Positions 1 to 9,745 of a stretch of DNA of 56,948 nucleotides are shown one piece after another; the first letter of the stretch is position 1, and each line of letters opens with the position of its first letter. The notes beneath the pieces are model-generated. The model saw nothing but the letters and a program-made list of their open reading frames with translations, did not search any database and was not told the origin of the DNA. The DNA comes from Gallionellaceae bacterium (GTDB taxonomy: Bacteria; Pseudomonadota; Gammaproteobacteria; Burkholderiales; Gallionellaceae): positions 1 through 56,948 of the forward strand of contig JAUQWW010000048.1 in assembly GCA_030834965.1 (NCBI GenBank), in the 5' to 3' direction. The translations under genes and the position numbers were made by a program.

Positions 1-734
1 ATATCGGCGATGCGATCGCTGGTGATCGGATGGGTGCGCAGCCAGGACGGTGCATTGCCTTCCAGCACCCGTGTGGCCTTTTGCAGGCGCTCGAAAAATG
101 CGGGCATCGCGCGTATGTCGAAGCCGGCCTTCTGCAGGGTGGCGAGACCGATGCGATCCGCTTCCTCTTCATGCGTGCGGGTGAAGTTGAGCTGGCGCTG
201 TATTGCGCCTGCCTGCGCTCCCGCCACGGCAGCCTGTGCGGCATCCGGGTTGCTGCGTGCGGCCAGGATTGCCACTGCGATGGCGGCCATGGATGCAATC
301 GAGTCGAATTTCTGACCAGCCACCATGCGTGCCAGATGGTGTTGTGTGACATGGGCGATTTCGTGGCTCAACACCGATGCGAGTTCCGATTCGCTTTGCG
401 CGGTGAGTATCAGCCCGGTGTTCACGCCGATGAAGCCGCCTGGCATCGCAAAGGCGTTGATGGAGTTGTCGTTGAGCGCGAAAAATTCAAATTCCTGACC
501 CGGCTCATTGCTGTTGGCGACGAGCTGATAGCCAAGCTGGTTGAGGTAGTCGCTGATTTCCGCATCGTCAAGGTAGCTCTTGTCGGCGCGGATCTCGAAC
601 ATGCTTTGTTCGCCGATCTGGCGTTCCTGCAGCGGCGAGATGGTGGCCTGCGAAACGTCGCCCAGGTCAGGCAGGCCATCTGCGCGGCACAGCAACGACG
701 ACGTGCAAAGCACGATAAATACCAGCTTTTTCAT
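1..734 (-). CDS. bepA: BepA/YfgC-type M48 metalloprotease (C-terminal part outside window)
   Basis: This periplasmic zinc protease family assists outer-membrane protein assembly and degrades misfolded LptD/BamA clients. About 244 N-terminal residues are visible on the minus strand, starting MKKLVFIVLCTSSLLCRADG, which is a signal peptide. The HExxH zinc motif appears as HEIAH about 130 residues in, after the conserved stretch INAFAMPGGFIGVNTG. The third zinc ligand lies in HEEEADRIG. The TPR repeats expected at the C-terminus of BepA lie beyond position 1, so a shorter M48 paralogue cannot be excluded. The gene is divergent from the kinase gene at 882. The family call is firm; the exact BepA orthology is likely. 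Confidence 0.85.
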   Translation of the reverse strand, partial: MKKLVFIVLCTSSLLCRADGLPDLGDVSQATISPLQERQIGEQSMFEIRADKSYLDDAEISDYLNQLGYQLVANSNEPGQEFEFFALNDNSINAFAMPGGFIGVNTGLILTAQSESELASVLSHEIAHVTQHHLARMVAGQKFDSIASMAAIAVAILAARSNPDAAQAAVAGAQAGAIQRQLNFTRTHEEEADRIGLATLQKAGFDIRAMPAFFERLQKATRVLEGNAPSWLRTHPITSDRIAD

Positions 735-881
735 TCCAATATGATACCTGCTTTGCCTCGCAGTTCCCAAGCGTGGTTCGGGGCGTGGTCCGGGTCGGGT
801 GCCCGTCTGGACAGCAAGGTGCGAAACCCGCAGAATATCCGTGTTCGCACAGGCCATGGCGACTGATAAACAAACGACCTA

Positions 882-2162
882 ATGGATAAGATCGGCAAGT
901 ACGAAATCATCAGGGAAATCGGGCGCGGTGCGACCAGCACAGTGTACTTGGCACTTGATACTTTCTATAACCAGCAGGTCGCACTCAAGTTGTTCGATCT
1001 CGATGCGTTGCACGACAGCAACCGCGCCAAGGCTTACCGCAAGCAGCTGCTGACCGAGGCGTCGCTGGCCGGCAAGCTATCCCATCCGCATATTGTGAGC
1101 GTGTTCGATGCGGTGATGGATGGCGGAGTGAATTATGTGGTGATGGAGTATGTCGAGGGCGAGACGCTTGAGCATTACGCCAGCGTTGATCGTCTGCTGC
1201 CGATGGGTGCCGTTGCGGAAATCGCCTACAAGTGCTGCAAGGCTCTGGAATATGCGCAGCATCAGGGCGTGATACACCGCGACATCAAGCCAGCCAATAT
1301 TCTGTTCTTTGGCCAGAGCGACATCAAGATTTCCGACTTCGGCGCGGCGGTGATACTGAACCAGCAGATCACGCAGGTTTCGGGTGTGGGCTCCCCTGCC
1401 TATATGTCGCCGGAGCAGGTGGATGAGAAGCCGCTGACGCACCAGACCGACATCTATTCGCTGGGGGTGACAATGTTCCAGCTGCTCACCGGGAAATTGC
1501 CGTTCGAGGCAAGCAACAACTACGGCCTGATTTACCAGATCATGAATGTTGAAGCGCAGCCTGCCAGCACATTTCGCGCTGCAATTCCGCCAGAGCTGGA
1601 TGCCATCATATTGCGCGCCATGCAGAAAGACCTGTCGCGGCGCTACCAGACATGGGACGAATTTGCGCACGATCTGGTGGATTTTCTCAGCACCAAAAAA
1701 GTGTTGGCCCAGCCAGAAATGTTCGACACGGAAAAATTTGATACGGTGCGCTCGTTGGCGTTTTTCAAGGATTTCAGCGACGTCGAGTTGTGGGAAGTGC
1801 TGCATGTTGGCCACTGGTGCACGGTCCCAAGTGGCCAACGCATCCTCAGCGAAGGGGCAGAAGGGCGTACATTTTTCATCCTCGCCAGTGGCGAGGTGAA
1901 TGTGCTCAAGCAGGGGCGGCTGTTGAGTCAATTGCATAAAGGCGATTGCTTCGGTGAAATGGCGCATCTTTCCGAGCATGGCTTCAGGCGCACCACCGAT
2001 GTAGAGGCAAGAACTGATGTAACACTGATTGAGATTGATGCAGATGTGCTGGAGAAGGCGACACCGGGGTGCCGTTCCCGCTTCGACGGTGCCTTCCTGC
2101 GCCTGCTGGTAAAGCGTCTGGATGTTGCAAATACGCGCATATCACATCTATTGAATGACTGA
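882..2162 (+). CDS. Ser/Thr protein kinase with C-terminal cyclic-nucleotide-binding-like domain
   Basis: This is a 426-residue Hanks-type kinase fused to a CAP_ED (cNMP-binding-like) sensor. The glycine-rich loop GRGATSTV is near residues 14-21, the ATP-binding lysine is K36 in VALK, the catalytic loop is HRDIKPAN with D134, DFG is at 152-154 and the activation-segment end PAYMSPEQ is at 172-179. From about residue 290 a beta-roll begins (FFKDFSDVELWEVL), followed by GEVNVLKQG and the cassette-like GDCFGEMAHLS. The FGEMA segment resembles the phosphate-binding cassette, but the usual arginine partner is not obvious, so real cNMP binding is uncertain. No transmembrane segment is present, so the protein is probably cytosolic. 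The rhodanese gene follows after 24 bases and may be co-transcribed. Confidence 0.92.
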   Translation: MDKIGKYEIIREIGRGATSTVYLALDTFYNQQVALKLFDLDALHDSNRAKAYRKQLLTEASLAGKLSHPHIVSVFDAVMDGGVNYVVMEYVEGETLEHYASVDRLLPMGAVAEIAYKCCKALEYAQHQGVIHRDIKPANILFFGQSDIKISDFGAAVILNQQITQVSGVGSPAYMSPEQVDEKPLTHQTDIYSLGVTMFQLLTGKLPFEASNNYGLIYQIMNVEAQPASTFRAAIPPELDAIILRAMQKDLSRRYQTWDEFAHDLVDFLSTKKVLAQPEMFDTEKFDTVRSLAFFKDFSDVELWEVLHVGHWCTVPSGQRILSEGAEGRTFFILASGEVNVLKQGRLLSQLHKGDCFGEMAHLSEHGFRRTTDVEARTDVTLIEIDADVLEKATPGCRSRFDGAFLRLLVKRLDVANTRISHLLND

Positions 2163-2186
2163 TTTTAGTAAAGGCGGAACCGAGGA

Positions 2187-2504
2187 ATGAGTGGGTTTAA
2201 TAATGTCAATGTGACGGAATTGCAGGCCATGCTGGCACAGGGGCGCATCCGTCTGGTGGATGTGCGTACCGATGCCGAGATTGCGCGCGGAGTTATTCCG
2301 GGATCTACCAGTTTGCCTTTGCACATGTTGCCGATGCGTTTGCATGAGCTCGACAGCGCGGTGCCGACGGTATTCTATTGCCAGATGGGCGGACGCTCCG
2401 CACAGGCCGCGGCCTTTGCCGCGGCACAGGGTATTGCCGAAGTGTATAACTTGCAGGGTGGCATTGCTGCCTGGATTCAGGCAGGTCAGGTAGTGGCGCA
2501 GTAA
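2187..2504 (+). CDS. Single-domain rhodanese (sulfurtransferase)
   Basis: This 105-residue protein is one rhodanese domain. LVDVRTDAEIARGVIPGS is the typical first half, and the active-site loop is CQMGGRS with C65 as the predicted persulfide-forming cysteine. NLQGGIAAW is the conserved C-terminal signature. No signal peptide is seen, so the protein is cytosolic. The physiological sulfur acceptor cannot be read from the sequence. It lies directly downstream of the kinase gene and runs convergent to valS, whose stop is only 15 bases away. An AGGAA-like ribosome site precedes the ATG. Confidence 0.92.
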   Translation: MSGFNNVNVTELQAMLAQGRIRLVDVRTDAEIARGVIPGSTSLPLHMLPMRLHELDSAVPTVFYCQMGGRSAQAAAFAAAQGIAEVYNLQGGIAAWIQAGQVVAQ

Positions 2505-2519
2505 GCGGGAATCTGTGAC

Positions 2520-5500
2520 CTAGCCCAGTTTTGCACGCTGCACCTGCAGCTGTGCGAGCGTGGCGCAGAAATCATCCAGCCGCTTGCGCTCTTGTTCCAC
2601 CACCGGCGCCGGGGCGCGTGCCACGAAACTGTCATTGCCCAGCTTGCCCTGCGCCTTGGTGATCTCGCCCGACAGCCGGGCAATTTCCTTGTCCAGGCGC
2701 TCGCGCTCGGCGGCCACGTCAATCTCGACCTTCAGCATCAGCTTGAAATTGCCGACGATGGCGACCGCTGCATCCGTATCGGGCAGCTCATCCAGTACAC
2801 TGACTTCACTCAGTTTGCCCAGTGCTTGCAGATAGGGTGCGCAGACATGCAGCGTGGCGGCATCGCCTGCGGCCAGCAGTGGCACCCGCTGTGCGGGTGA
2901 CAGGTTCATCTCGCTGCGCAGCTTGCGGCAGGCGTTGATCATTTCCTGCAACAGGCCAGTCTGCTCCAACGCATCCCGATCAATCAGGTCAGGTTTGGCC
3001 TGCGGGTAGGGTTGCAGCATGATGCTGTCTCCCTGTTTGGCTGCCAGCGGGGCGACCTTCTGCCACAGTTCTTCGGTGATGAACGGAATGACGGGGTGCG
3101 CCAGCCGCAGCATGGCTTCCAGCACGCGCACCAGCGTGCGCCGCGTGGCGCGCTGCTGGTTTTCATTGCCGTTGGCGATTTGCACTTTTGCAAGTTCCAC
3201 ATACCAGTCGCAATAGGTATCCCACACCAGTTCGTAAACGATGCGTGCAGCCATGTCAAACCGGTAGTCGGCAAAGTGCTTTGCCACTTCGGCCTCGGCC
3301 TGCTGCAACACGCCTATCATCCATTTGTCGGCTGCGGAGAATTCCAGCGGCAGTGCGTCGTCAAGACCGACATCCTTGCCTTCGCAATTCATCAACACGA
3401 AACGCGTGGCGTTCCACAGCTTGTTGCAGAAGTTGCGGTAGCCCTCGCAGCGCTGCATGTCGAACTTGATGTCGCGTCCGGGCGAAGCAAGCGAAGCGAA
3501 GGTGAACCTCAAAGCATCCGTGCCGAACGCGGGGATACCGTTGGGGAATTCTTTGCGTGTGCGCTTTTCGATCTGTTCCGCCTGCTTGGGGTTCATCAGG
3601 CCGGTGGTGCGTTTCTTCACCAGGTCTTCGAGGCCGATGCCGTCAATCAGGTCTATCGGGTCGAGCACATTGCCCTTGGACTTGGACATCTTGTGCCCTT
3701 CGGCATCGCGGATCAGACCGTGCACGTACACATCCTTGAACGGAATCTGGCCGGTGATGTGCTTGGTCATCATCACCATGCGCGCCACCCAGAAGAAGAT
3801 GATGTCGAAGCCGGTGACCAGCACCGACGAGGGAAGGTAGAGGTCGAGCGCCGGGTTAGATTTCTCCGGCCATTCCGGCGTCCAGTCCAGCGTGGAGAAT
3901 GGCCATAGTGCGGAGGAATACCAGGTGTCGAGCACGTCCGGGTCGCGCGTGAGCGCGCCGCTGTAGCCATCTTTCGATGCAAGTTGTTTCGCCTCGGCTT
4001 CGTCGTGCGCCACCCACACGCGCCCATCTTCTCCGTACCATGCCGGAATCTGGTGCCCCCACCACAATTGCCGCGAAATGCACCAGTCCTGAATGTTATT
4101 CAGCCACTGGTTGTAAGTGTTGACCCAATTTTCCGGGTGGAACTTGATTTCGCCCGATGACACTGCTTCCAGTGCCTGTACGGTGATAGACTTGCCGTCT
4201 TTTCCGGGCTTGCTCATCGCCACGAACCATTGGTCGGTGAGCATGGGCTCGATCACCGTGTGGGTACGGTCGCCGCGCGGCACCATCAGTTTGTGCGGCT
4301 TGGTGGCGGCGAGCAGGTTGTGTTTTTCCAGGTCGGCGAGGATTTGCTTGCGCGCTTCGAAGCGGTCCAGGCCCTGATAACTGGCAGGCGCATGTTCGTT
4401 GATTTTCGCGTCCAGCGTGAAAATATTGATCGGCGTGAGGTTGTGGCGCTGCCCCATCGCGTAGTCGTTGAAATCGTGCGCCGGGGTGATTTTCACGCAG
4501 CCGGTGCCGAAAGCCGGGTCCACATATTCGTCGGCGATGATCGGAATGGTGCGGTTGCACAGCGGCAGCTGCAGGCGCAGCCCGATCAGGTGCTTGTAGC
4601 GCGCATCTTCAGGGTGCACTGCTACGGCCACGTCGCCGAGCAGCGTCTCCGGGCGGGTGGTGGCGACGATCAGTGCACCCACGCCGATTTCCAGCGGATA
4701 GACGATGTGCCACATGGAGCCGTCTTCTTCCTGCGATACCACTTCCAGGTCGGATACCGCGGTACCCAGCACCGGATCCCAGTTGACCAGGCGCTTGCCG
4801 CGATAGATAAGCCCCTCGTTATACAGGCGCACGAAAGTTTCCGTGACGATTTTGGACAGCCCGGAATCCATGGTGAAGCGCTCGCGTGACCAGTCCGGCG
4901 AGGTGCCGAGGCGGCGCATCTGGCGGGTGATGGTGCCGCCGGAGTATTCTTTCCACTCCCATACCTTCTCCAGAAATTTATCGCGGCCGAGATCGCGCCG
5001 GGAAATGCCCTGCGCATCGAGCTGGCGTTCGACGACGATCTGAGTGGCGATGCCCGCATGGTCCGTGCCCGGCTGCCACAGCGTGTTGTCGCCCTTCATG
5101 CGATGGTAGCGGGTCAGCGCATCCATCAGGGTCTGGTTGAAGCCATGTCCCATATGCAGCGTGCCGGTGACATTGGGCGGCGGCAGCAGGATGCAGAAAT
5201 TATCGGTCTTGCTCTGGTCGAGCCCGGCCTTGAAATAGCCCGAGCCCTCCCACTTTGGATACCAGTGCGCTTCAATGGCTTGCGGTTCAAAGCTTTTTGC
5301 GAGTTCCATATTTTTCGGGATTTCCATTGCGATGTGCTGCGTTGGAAGGGGTTGTCCTGGGTTTGTATCAACGGTGGGCATATCAACGATTTCGGTGAGC
5401 GTGGGGATTTCAGTTTGCGAGGCTTGGGTGGCAAAGTATGCTTGCGCTGACTGCTCAGGGTCTGTATCCGCCACTTCAGTCAGCACCGGGAGATCGGCAA

Positions 5501-5531
5501 ATTCATTTTCCTGCTCGGGAGATTGGATCAT
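2520..5531 (-). CDS. valS: Valyl-tRNA synthetase with unusual N-terminal extension
   Basis: This class I synthetase (1003 residues) charges tRNA-Val. The HIGH-type motif is HMGHG (126-130) after PPPNVTGTL, and KMSKS is at 614-618. The CP1 editing domain lies between them, and the C-terminal coiled arm ([15 protein letters not shown]) closes the protein. The family normally starts near [10 protein letters not shown], here residue 75. The preceding 74 residues are acidic and proline-rich and contain a repeated motif, LPVLTEVAD (14-22) and IPTLTEIVD (42-50). The ATG at 5531 has a GAGGA ribosome site overlapping the holC stop, while neither internal ATG (residues 69 and 75) has one. I therefore keep the long form. 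It is the last gene of pepA-holC-valS. Confidence 0.96.
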   Translation of the reverse strand: MIQSPEQENEFADLPVLTEVADTDPEQSAQAYFATQASQTEIPTLTEIVDMPTVDTNPGQPLPTQHIAMEIPKNMELAKSFEPQAIEAHWYPKWEGSGYFKAGLDQSKTDNFCILLPPPNVTGTLHMGHGFNQTLMDALTRYHRMKGDNTLWQPGTDHAGIATQIVVERQLDAQGISRRDLGRDKFLEKVWEWKEYSGGTITRQMRRLGTSPDWSRERFTMDSGLSKIVTETFVRLYNEGLIYRGKRLVNWDPVLGTAVSDLEVVSQEEDGSMWHIVYPLEIGVGALIVATTRPETLLGDVAVAVHPEDARYKHLIGLRLQLPLCNRTIPIIADEYVDPAFGTGCVKITPAHDFNDYAMGQRHNLTPINIFTLDAKINEHAPASYQGLDRFEARKQILADLEKHNLLAATKPHKLMVPRGDRTHTVIEPMLTDQWFVAMSKPGKDGKSITVQALEAVSSGEIKFHPENWVNTYNQWLNNIQDWCISRQLWWGHQIPAWYGEDGRVWVAHDEAEAKQLASKDGYSGALTRDPDVLDTWYSSALWPFSTLDWTPEWPEKSNPALDLYLPSSVLVTGFDIIFFWVARMVMMTKHITGQIPFKDVYVHGLIRDAEGHKMSKSKGNVLDPIDLIDGIGLEDLVKKRTTGLMNPKQAEQIEKRTRKEFPNGIPAFGTDALRFTFASLASPGRDIKFDMQRCEGYRNFCNKLWNATRFVLMNCEGKDVGLDDALPLEFSAADKWMIGVLQQAEAEVAKHFADYRFDMAARIVYELVWDTYCDWYVELAKVQIANGNENQQRATRRTLVRVLEAMLRLAHPVIPFITEELWQKVAPLAAKQGDSIMLQPYPQAKPDLIDRDALEQTGLLQEMINACRKLRSEMNLSPAQRVPLLAAGDAATLHVCAPYLQALGKLSEVSVLDELPDTDAAVAIVGNFKLMLKVEIDVAAERERLDKEIARLSGEITKAQGKLGNDSFVARAPAPVVEQERKRLDDFCATLAQLQVQRAKLG

Positions 5532-5543
5532 GGAGGCAGTTCC

Positions 5544-5969
5544 TCAGTCCTGTTTGCGCAGGTCGAAGTGGCGCATTTCATAGCCGCGGTCACGGTAAAA
5601 GCCGAAACGTTCGCGCCCCAGGCGCGTGTCTTCCGGATCCTGGCCGACGATTTCAATGACACGTTCGAAGCGGCTGAAGAACGGCAGGCAGGTGATATGC
5701 AGGCTGATCAGCAGCTCGCTGTGCGGAAACCGGTCCGGGTGGTGGCCGACCACCACGGGCATCTCATCCGCCGCTGCTGCGTCGCTGCGGCAATGCGGCA
5801 GAAAGGCGATGGCGGGATAGTGCCACAGCAGTTTGTCCAGCGCCGCAGTGGTGTCCTCGTCCGGAGTGTGCAGCAGCACGCGCAAGCCGCTCTGCATGGC
5901 TTTGTGGCTCAACTGGCAGGCAGTGCGCAGCTTGTCTGTCGTGCCGGTGTAGAAGTCAACTTTGGTCAC
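5544..5969 (-). CDS. holC: DNA polymerase III subunit chi
   Basis: This 141-residue protein matches the HolC family. The N-terminus TKVDFYTGTTDKLRTACQL is typical of chi, which contacts SSB and links the clamp loader to the replication fork through psi. VLLHTPDEDTTAALDKLLW and the GHHPD region follow the family pattern. The start codon is GTG at 5969, 15 bases after the pepA stop. The stop codon overlaps the ribosome site of valS. The pepA-holC-valS order is common in proteobacteria. Confidence 0.92.
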   Translation of the reverse strand: MTKVDFYTGTTDKLRTACQLSHKAMQSGLRVLLHTPDEDTTAALDKLLWHYPAIAFLPHCRSDAAAADEMPVVVGHHPDRFPHSELLISLHITCLPFFSRFERVIEIVGQDPEDTRLGRERFGFYRDRGYEMRHFDLRKQD

Positions 5970-5984
5970 TGCCTGACAGCCCGG

Positions 5985-7484
5985 TTATTTGCCGCTTTGG
6001 GCGCGGTTGATCAGATATTGCGCAAGCAGCGGTACTGGCCGACCGGTTGCGCCCTTTTCCTTGCCGGATTTCCACGCGGTGCCGGCAATGTCCAGATGCG
6101 CCCAGCGGTAGTCCTTGGTGAAGCGCGACAGGAAACAGGCGGCGGTGATGGTGCCGCCGGCGCGTCCGCCGATGTTCTGCATGTCGGCGAAATTGCTGTC
6201 CAGCAGCGATTGATAATCGTCCCATAGCGGCAGTTGCCAGGCGCGGTCATGCACCTGTTCACCTGCGGCGAGGAGTTCGCGCGCCAGCCCATCCTGATTG
6301 CTGAACAGCCCGCTCGCCACATGGCCCAGCGCGATGACGCAGGCGCCGGTGAGGGTGGCGATGTCCACTACCGTGTCTGGTTCAAATTTGCCTGCGAAGG
6401 TGAGCGCATCGCACAGGATGAGACGGCCTTCCGCATCGGTGTTGAGGATTTCGATGGTCTGGCCGGACATGCTGGTCACGACATCGCCAGGCTTGGTGGC
6501 GGTGCCGCTGGGCATGTTTTCGCAGGTGGGAATGATGCCGACCACGTTCACCGGCAAGCCCATTTCGGCCACCGCCTGCAGCGTGCCCAGCACACTGGCT
6601 GCGCCGCACATGTCGTACTTCATTTCGTCCATGTCCGCGCCAGGCTTGAGCGAGATGCCGCCGCTGTCGAAGGTGATGCCTTTGCCGACGAGCACGATGG
6701 GTTTCTGCTTCTTGTTGCCGCCACGGTATTCCAGCGTGATCAGCTTGGCCGGCTCATGGCTGCCACGTGTCACCGACAGCAGCGAACCCATGCCCAGCTT
6801 GTGCATGTCTTTTTCTTCCAGCACGGTGGTCTTGATGGATTTGTGCGTCTTGGCCAGTGTCTGCGCTTGCGCGGCGAGATAGGACGGCGTACAGATATTG
6901 CCCGGCAGATTGCCCAGGTCTTTTGCCAGTTTCATGCCCTGCGCAATGGCTTCAGCCTGCGCCAGCACTGTTTTCAGCGAGGCAGCCTGTTTCCCGTCGA
7001 TCAAACCGAATTGGATTTTGTTCAGGCCATGGATATTCTTTTCAGGCTTGCTCTTCAGGCGATCGAAACGATAGGTAGTCTCATGTGCCGCCAGCACCGC
7101 CTGGGTCATGCACCATGAGTTGTCGCGCTGAGCTACCGGGATCTCGTTCAGGTACAGCACGGCATCCCTGGCGCCGGTTGCCTGCACGGCGCGCAGCGCT
7201 GCGCGTATGGCTTCGAGAAAACGCTTCGCATCGAATTCGGTGCCCTTTCCCAGCCCGAGCAGCAGTACGCGTTCGCTCTGGGTGTTCGGTACATTGTGCA
7301 GCAGCAGGGTGGTTGCGGCTTTGCCGCTCATGTCGCCGCGTGCAATGATGTCGCTGAGATAGTGTTTGGCAGCCTTGTCCAGCGCCTGCGCTGCCGCAGA
7401 CAGCTTGCCGCCTTCGAACACGCCTACCACGATGCAGCCGCTGCGCTGTTTGTCCGGACTGCCTGGTTTTATGCTAAATTCCAC
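5985..7484 (-). CDS. pepA: Leucyl aminopeptidase (M17 family)
   Basis: This 499-residue cytosolic dizinc/dimanganese aminopeptidase releases N-terminal residues from peptides. In some bacteria it also acts as a DNA-binding factor in Xer recombination. Metal and catalytic motifs are present: VGKGITFDSGGISLKP, DMCGAASV and the family signature NTDAEGRL. The start is GTG at 7484, preceded by a clear AAGGAGA ribosome site. It is the first gene of the minus-strand operon and diverges from lptF, with only 34 bases between the two starts. Confidence 0.96.
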   Translation of the reverse strand: MEFSIKPGSPDKQRSGCIVVGVFEGGKLSAAAQALDKAAKHYLSDIIARGDMSGKAATTLLLHNVPNTQSERVLLLGLGKGTEFDAKRFLEAIRAALRAVQATGARDAVLYLNEIPVAQRDNSWCMTQAVLAAHETTYRFDRLKSKPEKNIHGLNKIQFGLIDGKQAASLKTVLAQAEAIAQGMKLAKDLGNLPGNICTPSYLAAQAQTLAKTHKSIKTTVLEEKDMHKLGMGSLLSVTRGSHEPAKLITLEYRGGNKKQKPIVLVGKGITFDSGGISLKPGADMDEMKYDMCGAASVLGTLQAVAEMGLPVNVVGIIPTCENMPSGTATKPGDVVTSMSGQTIEILNTDAEGRLILCDALTFAGKFEPDTVVDIATLTGACVIALGHVASGLFSNQDGLARELLAAGEQVHDRAWQLPLWDDYQSLLDSNFADMQNIGGRAGGTITAACFLSRFTKDYRWAHLDIAGTAWKSGKEKGATGRPVPLLAQYLINRAQSGK

Positions 7485-7518
7485 CTGCTTCTCCTTATCT
7501 TTTTCTGTGCTTCGCTGA

Positions 7519-8664
7519 ATGCCGGATTATCCGCAATCTCACCGCCTAAAGTCAAAACCGCTTCGTTTCAAATTATGGGGCGGAGGCATCTTCCATCGTG
7601 CGCTGGTGCGCGAGTTTTTTGCAATGGGGGTGCTGGTATTCGTCATTCTACTCGGCATTGTCGTCTTCACCCAGTTGATCCGTCTGCTGGGGGATTCGGT
7701 CAGCGGTATTCTGGCGGTGGATGGCGTGCTGGCATTGCTGGGTTTCAGCGCGCTGAATTACCTGCCGGTGCTGCTGTCGCTCAGCCTGTTTTTGTCGGTA
7801 TTGCTGACCCTGACACGCAGCTACCGCGACAGCGAAATGGTGGTGTGGTTCTGCTCAGGCGCCGGCCTGACGCGCTGGATACGTCCGGTAATGTGGTATG
7901 CGCTGCCTGTGGTGGGCATGATTGCGCTGTTGAGCCTGGTGTTGTCGCCCTGGGCCATCACCAAGGCGGATGAATTCAAACGCAGGCTGGAAAGCCGCGA
8001 TGATGTGTCCGCCGCAACGCCAGGCGCGTTCCGCGAATCCAGGCAGGCTGACCGTGTCTATTTCATCGAAAACGTGAATGTGGGCAAGAATCGTGTCGGC
8101 AATATCTTTGTGCAATCGGTGCAGCACGGCAAAATCGGCACCATGGTGGCGAAGCAGGGATTGCAGGAAACCGCGCCGAACGGCGAGCGCTTTCTGGTGC
8201 TTCTGAACGGCAGGCGCTATGAAGGTGTGCCCGGCCAATATGACTTCAAGGTTGTCGAGTTCGAGCGCTATGCCATGCGTATCGAGGCGGAGGAGGGCAA
8301 GCAGGCGTCCGCCACGCCCAAGTCATTGTCGACCCTGCAACTATTGCAGAACCGCAGCAGCTGGAACATGGCTGAGCTGGAGTGGCGGCTGGGGCTGCCG
8401 ATCAGCGCATTGATTCTGGCGCTGCTCGCGATTCCTCTCGGTTTCGTCAATCCGCGCGCGGGGCGCTCGCTTAATCTCATTATGGCGCTGGTGATTTACA
8501 TGCTTTACAACAATATGATCAGCCTGACCAATACCTGGGTGGGGCAGGGCAAGATAGGTCCCGTTAGCGGATTCGGGGGTATTCATGGGCTGATGCTTGT
8601 GGTGGCGGTGGTGTTGTTTTACCGCAGACTGTCGGTGTTTTCATTGCGGCGGTTGACGCGGTGA
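7519..8664 (+). CDS. lptF: LPS export ABC transporter permease LptF
   Basis: LptF forms the inner-membrane LptB2FG complex that extracts lipopolysaccharide and feeds the LptC-A-D bridge. The product (up to 381 residues) has three N-terminal membrane helices, a large periplasmic jellyroll domain in the middle (about 130-290) and three C-terminal helices (LGLPISALILALLAIPLGFV). The start is uncertain. The ATG at 7519 lacks a ribosome site and adds about 23 residues before the usual family start around IFHRALVREF, but there is no standard start codon at that point. The stop overlaps the lptG start (GTGA). Confidence 0.93.
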   Translation: MPDYPQSHRLKSKPLRFKLWGGGIFHRALVREFFAMGVLVFVILLGIVVFTQLIRLLGDSVSGILAVDGVLALLGFSALNYLPVLLSLSLFLSVLLTLTRSYRDSEMVVWFCSGAGLTRWIRPVMWYALPVVGMIALLSLVLSPWAITKADEFKRRLESRDDVSAATPGAFRESRQADRVYFIENVNVGKNRVGNIFVQSVQHGKIGTMVAKQGLQETAPNGERFLVLLNGRRYEGVPGQYDFKVVEFERYAMRIEAEEGKQASATPKSLSTLQLLQNRSSWNMAELEWRLGLPISALILALLAIPLGFVNPRAGRSLNLIMALVIYMLYNNMISLTNTWVGQGKIGPVSGFGGIHGLMLVVAVVLFYRRLSVFSLRRLTR

Positions 8665-9737
8665 GCCTGCTGACCCGACACCTCGCGCGTGAGATTTACG
8701 CCAGCATCGCGCTGGTGTTCGCTGCGTTGCTGATGCTGTTCGCCTTTCTCGATTTTATTCGCGAACTGAACATGCTGGATCGCGGTGGCTATCGTCTGAG
8801 CCAGGTGTTGCTGTTTGTGTTACTGACTGTGCCTGGCCATATCTATGAGCTGTTCCCGGTGGCGGTCCTGATCGGCAGCATTTTTGCGCTGGTGCAAATG
8901 GCGGCAAATTCCGAGCTGGTCGTATATCGTTCTGCCGGTGCTTCGCTGGGGCAGATGGTAAGTGCATTGTTCAAGATTGGCCTGCCCTTGGTGTTGTTGA
9001 GTTACCTGTGCGGTGAATTGCTTGCGCCGGCCAGCGAACGCATGGCGCAGACATTAAAGCTCAAGGCACAGAATGCCGATGTTTCGGTGAAGGAGTTCCG
9101 TTCCGGGGTGTGGGTGAAAGACAAGGGCAGTTTTGTCAATGTGAAAAATGTGTTGCCGGACACTTCACTGCTGAATATCAGTATTTATGAATTTGATGAC
9201 AGCTATCATCTGCGCGCCATCACGGCAGCGAAGCGTGCAATCTTTGTGGAGGAAAATCGCTGGCAACTGGAGGGAGTGACGCAGACCCGTTTTGACAAAC
9301 AGGGGACATCAGTAAGCAATCAGGCCGGAATGGAGTGGCGCTCGGTGCTTAATCCGGAAATTCTGAGCGTGCTGCTGGTAAAACCGGAGCAAATGTCGGC
9401 GTGGAACCTCTATCAGTACGCACAGCACCTGCGCGACAATCGCCAGAAGACTGCGCGCTACGAAATCGCCATGTGGAACAAACTGGTGTATCCATTTGCC
9501 GTGCTGGTGATGATGTTGCTGGCCTTGCCATTTGCTTCTCATCACAGGCGTGAGGGCGGTATCAGCGCAAAGGTGTTCCTGGGAATCGTGCTGGGACTGG
9601 CGTTTCACTTTGTCGGGCGGTTGTTTGCCAGTCTGGGCGCGCTCAATGAGTGGCCGCCCATGCTAAGTGCCACGGCGATGTCCATGGTTTTTCTGCTGCT
9701 GGCGGGGGTCATGCTGTGGTGGACAGAAAGACGTTAA
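8661..9737 (+). CDS. lptG: LPS export ABC transporter permease LptG, 3' end rebuilt by an integrated element
   Basis: LptG is the second permease of LptB2FG: 358 residues with membrane helices at both ends (LVFAALLMLFAFLDFI; VFLLLAGVMLWW) and a periplasmic domain between. The GTG start overlaps the lptF stop, suggesting translational coupling. The last codons, TGG TGG ACA GAA AGA CGT TAA, are unusual. The first 13 bases of this stretch (9716-9728) recur at 16262-16274, where they are followed by CGG CGC TGA. The two copies encode the same peptide, WWTERR. The final two codons and stop of the present gene are therefore most likely supplied by the integrated element, and the original end lies 6.5 kb downstream. 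Confidence 0.95.
   Translation: MSLLTRHLAREIYASIALVFAALLMLFAFLDFIRELNMLDRGGYRLSQVLLFVLLTVPGHIYELFPVAVLIGSIFALVQMAANSELVVYRSAGASLGQMVSALFKIGLPLVLLSYLCGELLAPASERMAQTLKLKAQNADVSVKEFRSGVWVKDKGSFVNVKNVLPDTSLLNISIYEFDDSYHLRAITAAKRAIFVEENRWQLEGVTQTRFDKQGTSVSNQAGMEWRSVLNPEILSVLLVKPEQMSAWNLYQYAQHLRDNRQKTARYEIAMWNKLVYPFAVLVMMLLALPFASHHRREGGISAKVFLGIVLGLAFHFVGRLFASLGALNEWPPMLSATAMSMVFLLLAGVMLWWTERR
9716..9728 (+). repeat. attL core (13-base direct repeat, left copy)
   Basis: GTGGTGGACAGAA within the last sense codons of lptG, identical to 16262-16274. Everything immediately right of this copy (AGACGTTAA) should be element-derived. Confidence 0.85.
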
Positions 9738-9745
9738 AGCTGTAT

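Noticed and set aside
30-866. A 278-codon open frame on the plus strand
   Set aside because: It is antisense to the BepA-type protease, whose minus-strand translation shows clear M48 motifs. The plus frame has no recognisable domain.
7579-7600. Non-standard ATC start for LptF behind GGGGCGGAGG
   Set aside because: The spacing from GGAGG to ATC is only one base, and ATC starts are very rare. The annotated ATG is kept with a note on uncertainty.
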